From the NCBI GenBank assembly GCA_004563405.1, contig SFTH01000008.1, positions 22,487 to 86,486 of the forward strand: 64,000 nucleotides of DNA, given 5' to 3'. The notes below the pieces were generated by a model. That model saw only the letters and a program-made list of their open reading frames with translations. It made no database searches and had not been told where the DNA came from. The translations under genes were made by a program, and so were the position numbers. Below are positions 16,855-25,350 of the stretch, one piece after another; position 1 is the stretch's first letter, and every line of letters begins with the position of its first letter. This stretch comes from a bacterium. Lineage in GTDB: Bacteria > Bacillota > Clostridia > Christensenellales > Aristaeellaceae.

Positions 16855-18438
16855 ATGCACTATCAATCACTGCAGTTCATCCTCTTTGCAGGCGTCGTCC
16901 TGCTGGTCTACTATCGGGTAAAGCCCGCGCGCCAGGCGCACGTTCTGCTGCTGGCCAACCTCATTTTCTACGCGCTTTCGGGCGTGGAGTACCTTCCCTT
17001 CATCGCGGCCACCGCGGTCTGCACCTTCTGGACGGGCAGAAGGATCGGAAGGATCTACCGGGAGACGGACGCGCAGATCGGGCAATGCGGGGATCCCGCG
17101 CAAAAGAAACAGCTGCGCGCACAGTCGAAGGCGCGGGCCCGGCGCGCGCTGGTTCCCGGCATGGCGGTGACCATCGGCCTGCTCTGCGTCTGCAAGTACG
17201 CGCTCTTTGTGTCGGAAAACGTAAACGTGCTGCTCTCCGCCCTGAATATCCCCCGCATTCCGACCTTCCGGATGATCCTGCCGCTGGGCATATCCTTCTA
17301 TTCGTTCATGGCGCTGAGCTATGTGCTGGACGTGTACTGGAAGCGGTACGAGGCAGAAGAGCGCTTTCTGGCCTACGCGACCTACCTTTCCTACTTCCCC
17401 CACGTCGTGCAGGGACCGATTGACCGCTTCAACGAATTCAAGGCCCAGCTTGCGGGCGGCGTGACCTTCTGCGCGCGCAATCTGACCTTCGGCGCGCAGC
17501 TGGCGCTGTGGGGCTTCTTCAAAAAGCTGGTCATCGCGGACCGCCTCGCTCTGTTCGTGGACACCGCGTTCAGCCACTTCAGCGAATACAGCGGCCCTGT
17601 GCTGGTCGCGGCGGTCGCGCTGTACTCCATACAGATTTACGCAGACTTTTCCGGATGCATTGACATCGTCACCGGCGTCTCGGAGATGTTCGGAATTCAT
17701 CTGCGGAAGAACTTCAACCACCCCTACTTCTCCAGAACCATGGGCGAGTTCTGGCGCAGATGGCACATCTCCCTTCAGGAATGGTTCAAGGATTACGTCT
17801 ATTTCCCCGTGTCCGCATCCAACCTCATGCGCAGGGCCAAGAAGCGCTTCAGGGAACGGGGAATGAAGCGCGCCTCCGAGCTGTTCGCCGCCTGCTTCCC
17901 GATCCTCGTCGTATGGATGATCACGGGACTCTGGCACGGTGCGGCGTGGAAATACGTCGCCTGGGGGCTGTTCCACGCAATCCTCCTGATCGGAAGCAAG
18001 GTGCTGGAGCCCGCTTTTGCAGCCGTCAACCGCCGCCTGCGGATCAACGCGGACTGCCGCCTCTGGCGGCTGTGGCAGATGCTGCGCACCTTCTTCCTCT
18101 GCTGTGTCGGAAGAATCTTCTTCCGTGCGGCGGATTTGAAGACCGCCCTCGCGATGATTCCCCGGATGCTGCACCTGAAGACCACGCTCCGCGCGCTCGT
18201 CAACCCGCCGGTGCCCTACGGCATGAGCGGCGGGGACATCCTCGTGGCGGCGGCCGCGATCCTCGTTTTGCTGATCGTGGACGTGGTTCAGGAGAGAACC
18301 TGCATCCGCAAATCTCTGGAAAAGCGCAATATCGTGCTTCGATGGGGCCTGATCTACGCCTGCCTGTTCGTCGTGCTGTTCTTTGGAATCTACGGCCCCG
18401 GCTATGGCGCGAGCGGCTTTATCTATGAACAATTCTAA
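16855..18438 (+). CDS. MBOAT-family membrane O-acyltransferase (DltB/AlgI-like)
   Basis: Moves an acyl group across the membrane onto an extracytoplasmic hydroxyl. 527 aa, about 11-12 hydrophobic segments; family motifs ILPLGISFYSFMALSYVLDV, YLSYFPHVVQGPI, FWRRWHISLQEWFKDYVYFP and the catalytic-His region MITGLWHGAAWKYVAWG (His in WHG). AlgI-sized rather than DltB-sized (about 400 aa). Sits between the DltD-like gene (33-bp gap) and the carrier-protein gene (12-bp gap). The acceptor is unknown. Confidence 0.93.
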   Translation: MHYQSLQFILFAGVVLLVYYRVKPARQAHVLLLANLIFYALSGVEYLPFIAATAVCTFWTGRRIGRIYRETDAQIGQCGDPAQKKQLRAQSKARARRALVPGMAVTIGLLCVCKYALFVSENVNVLLSALNIPRIPTFRMILPLGISFYSFMALSYVLDVYWKRYEAEERFLAYATYLSYFPHVVQGPIDRFNEFKAQLAGGVTFCARNLTFGAQLALWGFFKKLVIADRLALFVDTAFSHFSEYSGPVLVAAVALYSIQIYADFSGCIDIVTGVSEMFGIHLRKNFNHPYFSRTMGEFWRRWHISLQEWFKDYVYFPVSASNLMRRAKKRFRERGMKRASELFAACFPILVVWMITGLWHGAAWKYVAWGLFHAILLIGSKVLEPAFAAVNRRLRINADCRLWRLWQMLRTFFLCCVGRIFFRAADLKTALAMIPRMLHLKTTLRALVNPPVPYGMSGGDILVAAAAILVLLIVDVVQERTCIRKSLEKRNIVLRWGLIYACLFVVLFFGIYGPGYGASGFIYEQF

Positions 18439-18450
18439 GGAGAGACGAAA

Positions 18451-18675
18451 ATGGAAGAGCTCAGGAAAATGCTTCAGGAAAAGTTCCCCGCCATTGATTT
18501 TGACCGGGAAACGCATCTGATGACCGACGGAATTCTGGATTCCCTGGCGGTGGTGGGCATCATCGCGGAGATCGAGGAGCGGTTCGACGTCGGCGTGACC
18601 ATGGAATACATACAGCCCGCCTGCTTTGAATCCCTGGAGACCATGTGGGAGATGATCGAGGAGCTGCGCGCATGA
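18451..18675 (+). CDS. Acyl/D-alanyl carrier protein (DltC-like)
   Basis: A 74-aa acidic four-helix carrier protein. The phosphopantetheine attachment site is Ser31 in DGILDSLAVVGI; size and motif fit DltC or a stand-alone ACP. It would be loaded by the AMP-forming ligase at 20116 and discharged by the MBOAT protein. Its stop overlaps the start of the transporter gene (ATGA at 18672-18675). Confidence 0.92.
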   Translation: MEELRKMLQEKFPAIDFDRETHLMTDGILDSLAVVGIIAEIEERFDVGVTMEYIQPACFESLETMWEMIEELRA

Positions 18676-20090
18676 AGAACAGCCGGAGGATCCACCTCCT
18701 GATCGGCCCGCTGCTGTTCCTGGTGTGCGTCCTCGCGCTGCCGGGGGCGGTGTTCAGCCGCCTGGAATCCCGCGCGGCCATCGGAAGCGTGGCATGGATG
18801 GCCTACTGGTGGATCACCGCGCCGGTGGACTTTGCCGTCACGGCGCTGCTGCCCATCGCGCTGAACGCGGTCTTTCAGATGGCCAGCATGTCCGCGGTCA
18901 TTGCCAACTATGCGTCCGAGACCATTCTGCTGCTGCTCGGCGCGTCCATACTGACCGTCTCCTGGGAGGAGACGGGGCTGGACCGGCGCATCGCGGCGAA
19001 GTTTCTGTCCCTCGTCGGCAGCAGGCTGCGCCACCAGGTCGCGTTCTGGTTCCTGCTCTGTGCGGCGCTGTCCGCCGTCCTGCCCAACGCGGTCGTGTGC
19101 GCGGCCGTCACGCCCATCGCCGTATCCATGCTGCGCTACGCGGGTGAGGAGGACATTGCGCACAGCCGCAAGGGGTCGCTGCTGCTGTTGACCATCGCCT
19201 ACGCGACGGGCGTGGGCGGCCTGGCTTCTCCCCTGGGCGGGGCCATGAACCTGGTCACGGTGGAGTATCTGGAGCAGGTGACCGGCAAGGAATACATGTA
19301 CGCCTCCTGGGTCGTCCGCTTTCTGCCGGTCATGGCCGTGCTGGTGCTGAGCAACATCGCGATGCTGATGCTCGGGTGCAAAAAGGCGGACGAGCTGGGC
19401 GGCTCAAAGGAGTACTTCGTCCGGCAGTACCGGGAGATGCCCCGCATGTCCCGCAAGGAAAAGTGGTCGCTGGGGTTGTTCCTCGCCGCAACCGTCCTGT
19501 CCTTCACGCGTCAGCTCTATCAGGCGTATCTTCCGGGAATGAAGCCGGCCTACGTCTTCATCCTCTGCGCCATCGTATCCTTCCTGATCAACCGCGAGGA
19601 CGGAAGCCGCCTGATGATGTGGAAGTCCGCGCAGAAGAAGATCGGCTGGGAGCTGATGTACGTCTTCGCGGGCGGCCTCGCCGCCGGCACGCTGATCAAT
19701 GAGAGCGGCGCAGCCGCGGAGATCGGCGGCCTGGTGGCCCGATCCAACCTGGGCGGAGGCCTGGGCACGGTCTTTGCCATCATACTGCTCACGGTGCTGC
19801 TGTCCGACGTGACCAGCAACACGGCGACGGCCGCCGTCGCCATGCCCATCGTCATCAGCATCATTCAGGGCATCGGCGAAAACCCGGTTCCCTACATCTA
19901 CATCGCGTCCATCGGCGTGAACCTCTCGTACATGTTGCCCACGTCCATCCGCGCCATCCCGGTGGGCTATGGCCTGGAGCCGCGCTACATGTTCCGCAAA
20001 GGCGTGCCGATCACCATCGTGGTCATTCTGCTGATGACCGCCCTGAGCTATCTGCTCATGACCTGCTGGCCCCTGTTCAGCACCGTCTGA
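18672..20090 (+). CDS. SLC13/DASS-family anion symporter
   Basis: A 472-aa permease with about 12 hydrophobic segments of the divalent anion:Na+ symporter (di- and tricarboxylate/sulfate) family. The second substrate/Na+ motif DVTSNTATAAVAMPI is canonical; the first is changed to LPNAVVCAAVTPI. Family members import succinate, malate, tartrate, citrate or sulfate. It overlaps the carrier-protein gene by 4 bp and is followed after 25 bp by the ligase, so it is an integral part of the dlt-like operon. It may supply the acyl donor that the ligase activates. That link is inference. Confidence 0.88.
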   Translation: MKNSRRIHLLIGPLLFLVCVLALPGAVFSRLESRAAIGSVAWMAYWWITAPVDFAVTALLPIALNAVFQMASMSAVIANYASETILLLLGASILTVSWEETGLDRRIAAKFLSLVGSRLRHQVAFWFLLCAALSAVLPNAVVCAAVTPIAVSMLRYAGEEDIAHSRKGSLLLLTIAYATGVGGLASPLGGAMNLVTVEYLEQVTGKEYMYASWVVRFLPVMAVLVLSNIAMLMLGCKKADELGGSKEYFVRQYREMPRMSRKEKWSLGLFLAATVLSFTRQLYQAYLPGMKPAYVFILCAIVSFLINREDGSRLMMWKSAQKKIGWELMYVFAGGLAAGTLINESGAAAEIGGLVARSNLGGGLGTVFAIILLTVLLSDVTSNTATAAVAMPIVISIIQGIGENPVPYIYIASIGVNLSYMLPTSIRAIPVGYGLEPRYMFRKGVPITIVVILLMTALSYLLMTCWPLFSTV

Positions 20091-20115
20091 AACACCGCCC
20101 GAAGGGGAAGATATC

Positions 20116-21585
20116 ATGTTTGATTCCATCGTAGAAGCCGTATTCCATCACGCCGGGCGCCAGCCGGACAAGCTGTGTCTGGCCGACGATTTCCGCAGCG
20201 TCACCTACCGGGAATATGCCGAGACCATCTGCCGCTATGCGAACCTGTTTGAAAAGCTGGGAATCTCCCGGGAAGGCTACGTCGTCGTGGAGGCCTGCCA
20301 GACCATCGACTATCTGGCCATCCAGATGGCGCTGCAGCTCAACGGCGCGATCTTTGTTCCGTTGGAGCATAACTGTGCGCACGACAGGATCCAGGCCCTC
20401 GCCACGCGGATGGAGGCCGAAATGATCGTCGCCTGCCGGGACCGGGGCTTCGATGCGCCCCTCTTCTACACCCACGACCAGCTGGGCAGGATGGCCGGGG
20501 CCGAACCCGCCTCCTTCTCCGCCGGCTTTCCCAACAGCGCGGAGATCAGCGAGATTCTGTTCAGCACCGGCACCACCGGAAGGGAAAAGGGCATCGTGCT
20601 GACCCACGCGAACGAAGTCGCCCTCGCCGGAAACGTCATCGAGGGCGTTCAGATGGAGCGGGACAATGTGGAAATGATTTCCTCCCCCATGAACCACTCC
20701 CACGGCCTGCGCCGGTACTATGCCAACATGTACAACGGCAGCAGCGTGGTTCTGCTGGGCAGCGTTCTGAACATGAAGCTGTTCCTGGAGAACATGGATA
20801 AGTACCGCGTCAACTCCCTCGACCTCGTCCCCTCCGCGCTCTCCGTCATCTTGCAACTCTCCAGGGACAGGCTCGCCGGATACCGGGGCCAGATCCGCTA
20901 CATCCAGTTTGGCGCAGCGCCGATGCTGGAGGCGGACCGGCTTCGCATCTGCGAACTGCTGCCCGACGCCCGGCTCTACAATTTCTACGGCAGCACCGAG
21001 AGCGGCTGCAGCTGCCTCTACAACTTCAACCGCCCCGACAGCAAGAAGAACTGCATCGGCAGGCCCGCCTGCAACGCCGAGATCTTCATCGTGGACGAGA
21101 ACCGCAGGGAGATCGCCTCGTCGGCGTCGAACACGGGACTGCTGGCCAGCCGTGGCCCAATGAACATGCTTCACTACTGGAGGGATCCGGCGGAGACGGA
21201 AAAGGTGCTGTGCGACGGCGTCCTCTATACGAACGACGTGGCATACATTGATGAAGACGGGGACGTCATTCTGCTGGGGCGGAAGGGCGACGTGATCAAC
21301 GTGGGCGGAAACAAGGTTTCGCCCGAGGAGATTGAAGACGTCGCAAAGCACATTCCCGGCGTCGCGGACTGCGGCGTCATCCCCGTCGACGATCCCGGAA
21401 AGGGCAGCGTGCCGAAGCTGTTCGTTCAGATGGCGCAGGGCGTGCCCTTCGACCCCGTCGCCATCCGGAACCGGCTCTCCGAGGGGCTGGATCCCTACAA
21501 GGTTCCGGTCTACATCGTGCAGATCCAGGCGATTCCCAGGAGCTTCAACGGAAAGCTCTTGCGAAAGGAACTGAAAAAGCAATAG
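20116..21585 (+). CDS. AMP-forming acyl ligase (DltA-like role)
   Basis: A 489-aa adenylate-forming enzyme of the ANL superfamily. Motifs: phosphate loop STGTTGREKG (residues 150-159), YGSTESG (A5), YTNDVAYIDEDGDVILLGR (A7-A8 hinge), and the C-terminal lysine in SFNGKLLRKEL (A10). It should activate a carboxylic acid with ATP and load it on the carrier protein at 18451. The sequence looks more like acyl-CoA synthetases and class I adenylate-forming enzymes than D-alanine-specific DltA, so D-alanine is not assured as substrate. Last gene of the operon, before a terminator at 21680. Confidence 0.9.
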   Translation: MFDSIVEAVFHHAGRQPDKLCLADDFRSVTYREYAETICRYANLFEKLGISREGYVVVEACQTIDYLAIQMALQLNGAIFVPLEHNCAHDRIQALATRMEAEMIVACRDRGFDAPLFYTHDQLGRMAGAEPASFSAGFPNSAEISEILFSTGTTGREKGIVLTHANEVALAGNVIEGVQMERDNVEMISSPMNHSHGLRRYYANMYNGSSVVLLGSVLNMKLFLENMDKYRVNSLDLVPSALSVILQLSRDRLAGYRGQIRYIQFGAAPMLEADRLRICELLPDARLYNFYGSTESGCSCLYNFNRPDSKKNCIGRPACNAEIFIVDENRREIASSASNTGLLASRGPMNMLHYWRDPAETEKVLCDGVLYTNDVAYIDEDGDVILLGRKGDVINVGGNKVSPEEIEDVAKHIPGVADCGVIPVDDPGKGSVPKLFVQMAQGVPFDPVAIRNRLSEGLDPYKVPVYIVQIQAIPRSFNGKLLRKELKKQ

Positions 21586-21679
21586 GGAAACCCCGCAGCG
21601 CAGGCGCCGCGCGCCCAAAAAATCCCGGCGCATCTACAGATTTGCACGCAACGCGCAAGCCGCCGGACACAATCAACCC

Positions 21680-21713
21680 GCGAGAGGACTTCGGCCCTCT
21701 CGCATTCATTTTT
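21680..21713 (+). terminator. Terminator of the dlt-like operon
   Basis: GCGAGAGG/CCTCTCGC stem (21680-21687 with 21696-21703) followed by ATTCATTTTT. Confidence 0.8.
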
Positions 21714-21736
21714 GTTCTCCCGATCGCCGAACGCAA

Positions 21737-21769
21737 GAAATCCGGCCCATAATCTACGGGCCGGATTTC
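21737..21769. repeat. Strong 12-bp inverted repeat
   Basis: GAAATCCGGCCC at 21737-21748 pairs perfectly with 21758-21769. No T tract follows on either strand, so it is either a back-up hairpin or an RNA end; function unknown. Confidence 0.5.
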
Positions 21770-21805
21770 GCACATGTACATTCACCCCTTCAGAAACGCA
21801 ACAAA

Positions 21806-21842
21806 GGACTTTTGCCCCTTGAATCTATGGGGGCAAAAGTCC
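21806..21842 (-). terminator. Terminator of the AraC gene at 21928
   Basis: Perfect 13-bp stem (21806-21818 with 21830-21842); on the minus strand it is followed by TTTGTTG. Symmetric enough to act also on + transcription. Confidence 0.65.
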
Positions 21843-21854
21843 GTCGCTTCCGCG

Positions 21855-21914
21855 CGGCAGCTGGTGTCAGCGGGCACTGCCCGTCGGCAGCTGGTGGCAG
21901 CGGGCACTGCCCGC
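21855..21914. repeat. Two tandem 30-bp repeats
   Basis: 21855-21884 and 21885-21914 differ at only two positions. They contain CGGCAGCTGGTG and CGGGCACTGCCCG (itself an inverted repeat). They lie just 3' of the AraC stop codon. Confidence 0.75.
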
Positions 21915-21927
21915 CGCCCGCCAGGGT

Positions 21928-22845
21928 CTATTGGTTGTGAACGCGCACCGCTTCGACGAAGCTCTTGGGCGTGCAGCCGCGGATTTCCTTGAAGCACTTG
22001 ATGAAGTAGGACATGTTCTCGAAGCCGCTGGCGTAGCCCGCTTCGCTTACGGTCTTGCCGGCGAGCAGCAGCATGCTCGCGTTGTAGACCCGCACGCGCT
22101 TGACATACTGGATGTAGTTCATACCCGTATTCTTCTTGAACCACTTGCAGAAGTAGTGCTTGCTGAAATTCACCACCGCCGCAGCCTCGTCCAGCGAGAT
22201 TTTTTGTGCAAAATTGCTGTGCGTCCAGGAGATGAGAACCTTCAGCTCCTCCTCGGACGCATTGAGGGAATCGACGCACGCATCCGCGCTGGGGATGTGC
22301 TGCGCCAGGACCTCGATGATGGAAAGTATGGCAATATTGCGCCGAAAAACATTCTGATCGCATTCAAAGAGTTCGGCGAACAGCGCGCGCAGGCGGTCGT
22401 ACTCCGGAATGGTCATGGGCGCGTTCTGAAGGGAGAGCCCCTTCTCCGCAAGGAAGCTGTCAATCTGGATGTAGTGGGCCATGGATTCGATGGAAATCTG
22501 CAGGCAGTAGATCTTGCCCGAATTTCCCGTCACCCAGCCGCCGTGCACCGCCATGGGGGGATTGATGACGACCGTGTTGCCTTCGACGTACAGGTGGCGG
22601 TTGTCCACAACCACGTTGCCGGAGACATTCTCGTAGAGCACGATTTCCAGGCTGGAGGCGCAGTGCAGGGGTACGTCGTCGTTGGAAAACACGTCCCGCT
22701 CCGTCAGGCGGTAGGGCACCATGCTGGAGAAGGGCAGCGTCTCGTTGAAATAGCGCGGCCGCCGCGATTCATTTCCGATGCGGTTGATGGTCCAGAAGCT
22801 GGGTACACTGTCATAACTCTCCACGGGATACGAAGACACCGGCAT
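21928..22845 (-). CDS. AraC-family regulator, likely controls the catabolic locus at 23-46 kb
   Basis: A 305-aa regulator: N-terminal cupin-type sensing domain (residues 50-130) and C-terminal double helix-turn-helix (ISLDEAAAVVNFSKHYFCKWF; YASGFENMSYFIKCFKEIRG). I use the ATG at 22843-22845 because AAAGGAGAGT directly precedes it, not the upstream ATG at 22911. It is divergent from the PHP-metallohydrolase gene that opens the large sugar locus, the usual position for a local substrate-responsive activator. Confidence 0.9.
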   Translation of the reverse strand: MPVSSYPVESYDSVPSFWTINRIGNESRRPRYFNETLPFSSMVPYRLTERDVFSNDDVPLHCASSLEIVLYENVSGNVVVDNRHLYVEGNTVVINPPMAVHGGWVTGNSGKIYCLQISIESMAHYIQIDSFLAEKGLSLQNAPMTIPEYDRLRALFAELFECDQNVFRRNIAILSIIEVLAQHIPSADACVDSLNASEEELKVLISWTHSNFAQKISLDEAAAVVNFSKHYFCKWFKKNTGMNYIQYVKRVRVYNASMLLLAGKTVSEAGYASGFENMSYFIKCFKEIRGCTPKSFVEAVRVHNQ

Positions 22846-23020
22846 ACTCTCCTTTGACAATATCCTTTTATTATTGACCAATATATTGAAAGCTTTTGGC
22901 GCGCGCTTCAACGTATAATCAAATCAGGATGGAATGTTAAGAACCGCGATCCATTATAACACAAGATTGCCATCCGCGCAATCGGTTTTATTGCGGCGAA
23001 ACTGTGGAGGCGAATGCAGG
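22846..23020. promoter_or_regulatory. Divergent promoter region of the catabolic locus
   Basis: AT-rich region between the AraC regulator and the first catabolic gene. TATAAT at 22914-22919 and TATAAC at about 22965 on + are candidate -10 elements; neither has a consensus -35, as expected of AraC-activated promoters. Confidence 0.4.
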
Positions 23021-24508
23021 ATGAACATCTACTGGGGAGATCTGCACAATCATTGCGGCATCACTTACGGACTTGGGAGCCTGGAAAACGCGCTGGAGGT
23101 CGCCCGCTCGCACCTGGACTTCGTCAGCGTCACGCCGCACGCGTTCTGGCCGGACATGCCCCCGCGCACGCCGGATACGGACTTCCTCGTGGATTTCCAC
23201 GAGCGGGGCTTTGCAAAGATCGCCGACAACTGGGACGCGGTCAAATCGCGCATCGACGCGGCGAACCGGCCCGGCGCGCTGACGACCCTGTTCAGCTTCG
23301 AGATGCACTCCTCCCGCTGGGGGGATCACCACTTTCTCTCGCCGGATTCCGGTCTGGAGATCGCCCGCCTGTCCACGCCTGCGGAGGTCGTCGCGGCGCA
23401 GACGGCGCGCACGATCGCCATCCCCCACCACATCGGCTACACCCCGGGCTATCGCGGCATCGACTGGGCGGCCTTCGACGGGGAAATCAGCCCCGTGGTG
23501 GAGGTGGTCTCCAAACACGGCTGCGCCATGCACGAGCGCGCCGGCTTCCCCTACTACCACGACATGGGCCCCCTGGATCCGCGCAACACGGTCTACCGGG
23601 GGCTGAAAATGGGAAAGCGCTTCGGCTTCGTGGGCTCGACGGATCACCACGCGGGCTTCCCGGGCTCCTACGGCGACGGCAAGCTGGCGGTGCTCGCCCC
23701 GGAGAACAGCCGCGAGGCCATCTTCGACGCGATCTGCCGCCGCCGCACCTACGCGGTCACCGGCGCGCGCATCGGCTGCGACTTTCAGGTCAACGGTCGG
23801 CCCATGGGTGCGGAGATTGCCCCGGCACAGCGCTACGCCGTGCGCTACCGCGTCGACGCTTCAAGCGCCATCGACCGGGTCGTGCTCTACCGGGATCTCA
23901 AGCCCGTGCGCATCCTGGACGGCCTGACCCTGCCGGAGCGGGGCGGGCGCTACAAGCTCTGCCTGGAGCTGGGCTGGGGCGACAACCTGGACGCGCCCTA
24001 TCCCTGGGAGGTCGCGCTGCGCGTCGAAAATGGTCGGCTGACCGGCGCGGAGCCATGCCTGCGTGGGCGCAGCGTCCTCTCCCCCAACCAGCGGGTCTCC
24101 GCGGGCGCGGAGATCAACCGCCCCGCCTTCCGGATGGAGCGCGCGGGCGACGACGCGCTGTGGATGCGCTGCGAGACCTACCGCAACAATTCCACGCTGA
24201 GCCCCTCCACCGCCATGCTGGTCGTTGAAATCGAAGGCGATGACGATACGCGCGTGGAGTGGGAAATCAACGGACGAAAGATCAACAGGACCATCGGCGC
24301 GCTTCTGGACTGCGGCCTGAGCGGACAGGTGAAGCCCTACAATTCGCAGGCCTTCAAGCTGCACACGGCCGTTCCCCGGGGGAAATATCTCGTCGAGGGC
24401 GAATGGGAGCTGCCCGAGGACGGGGCCGCCCTCTACCACATGGAGGTGCGGCAGTTCGACGGAAGCGCCGCCTACATATCGCCGGTATACATCCGGAGGG
24501 AGGGATGA
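23021..24508 (+). CDS. PHP-type metallohydrolase (CehA/McbA-like)
   Basis: Predicted metal-dependent phosphoesterase or hydrolase with a PHP fold, 495 aa. Metal ligands visible in GDLHNHCG (residues 6-13), the HH pairs in GDHHFLSP and IPHHIGY, and STDHHAGFPG. The last 200 residues are a beta-rich domain of unknown role. No signal peptide. Start at ATG 23021 with GGAGG ten bases upstream. First gene of a long + strand operon with Gfo/Idh/MocA oxidoreductases; family members act on phosphoesters or other hydrolysable bonds, and the substrate here is not known. Confidence 0.75.
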   Translation: MNIYWGDLHNHCGITYGLGSLENALEVARSHLDFVSVTPHAFWPDMPPRTPDTDFLVDFHERGFAKIADNWDAVKSRIDAANRPGALTTLFSFEMHSSRWGDHHFLSPDSGLEIARLSTPAEVVAAQTARTIAIPHHIGYTPGYRGIDWAAFDGEISPVVEVVSKHGCAMHERAGFPYYHDMGPLDPRNTVYRGLKMGKRFGFVGSTDHHAGFPGSYGDGKLAVLAPENSREAIFDAICRRRTYAVTGARIGCDFQVNGRPMGAEIAPAQRYAVRYRVDASSAIDRVVLYRDLKPVRILDGLTLPERGGRYKLCLELGWGDNLDAPYPWEVALRVENGRLTGAEPCLRGRSVLSPNQRVSAGAEINRPAFRMERAGDDALWMRCETYRNNSTLSPSTAMLVVEIEGDDDTRVEWEINGRKINRTIGALLDCGLSGQVKPYNSQAFKLHTAVPRGKYLVEGEWELPEDGAALYHMEVRQFDGSAAYISPVYIRREG

Positions 24509-25350
24509 ACATGCGGTTTGCTCTGATGGGAACGGACGGCTTCGCGGATGCGCTGGCCCAGGCGGGAAGCGCCGTGCCGGGCCTCGAAATGCCGCGCTGC
24601 GCGTCCGCGGACGAACTCGGAACGCTGGAGGCGGACGCGGCGATTCTGGCCTGTCCGGCGGACAAAATGGAGGCTGCGGCGCAGGTCGCGGCGGCGCGCG
24701 GGATGGACGCGGCCATTCCCGGCTGGTTCGCGGCGGAGCGCGCGGCCCTGGAGCGGCTGCATGCGCGCTTCCGGGCGCAGGACCGCAGGCTGCGGCTGAT
24801 GTTCCCGGCGCGCTGCGCGCCCAACGTCCGGGACGTGCATCGCATCCTTCGGGCGGAAAAGCTGGGGCGCATCGGCGTACTGAACCTGTTTCTGCAATGG
24901 GCCGAACCGGGCATGGGCGCGCTCCATCCGCTGGCGGAGGGACTCTGCCTTGCTGAGGACTGGCTGGGCAAGCCCGCCGCGCTGCACGGCATGCGCAGCG
25001 CGGCCGGGGACGTGGACTGCGCCGCGCTCACCGCCCGCTTCGAGAGCGGCGCGCTGCTGAACCTTCAGTGCGTCTGCGCGCCGGGCGAGGCCGCGTGGAA
25101 GACGGAGTACGAGCTGAGCGGCTCCGAGGGAAATCTGGTCTACGACGGCGCGGAGGCGCGCTCGGTGCGCATTTCGGGTGCAGACGCGCGCTTTCCGCTG
25201 CTGGGAACGCGTCTCTGTCCGCTGGAGGGCATGCTGCGGGCGCTTCCGGCGGAATTCGCCGCGGGCGAGGCGGGCGCTCCCGAAGAGGGGCTCGCGCTCG
25301 CCGCGCAGATTGAACGGGCCTTTGCGGAAGGGGGCGAGGCGCATGCGTAA
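24505..25350 (+). CDS. Degenerate Gfo/Idh/MocA-like protein
   Basis: A 281-aa protein with the outline of the Gfo/Idh/MocA dehydrogenase fold: N-terminal strand-helix (MRFALMGTDGFADAL), middle helix EKLGRIGVLNLF, and a beta-sheet half (ELSGSEGNLVYDG). The usual nucleotide motif GxGxxG is not kept and the catalytic EKP motif is absent (PGWFAAERAALERL at the place). It therefore probably lacks dehydrogenase activity and may be a partner or regulatory subunit of the intact enzymes next to it. Overlaps the preceding gene by 4 bp and the next by 8 bp. Confidence 0.65.
   Translation: MNMRFALMGTDGFADALAQAGSAVPGLEMPRCASADELGTLEADAAILACPADKMEAAAQVAAARGMDAAIPGWFAAERAALERLHARFRAQDRRLRLMFPARCAPNVRDVHRILRAEKLGRIGVLNLFLQWAEPGMGALHPLAEGLCLAEDWLGKPAALHGMRSAAGDVDCAALTARFESGALLNLQCVCAPGEAAWKTEYELSGSEGNLVYDGAEARSVRISGADARFPLLGTRLCPLEGMLRALPAEFAAGEAGAPEEGLALAAQIERAFAEGGEAHA

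Noticed and set aside
21855..21914. CRISPR array
   Set aside because: Only two contiguous units with no spacers, and no cas genes in the window.
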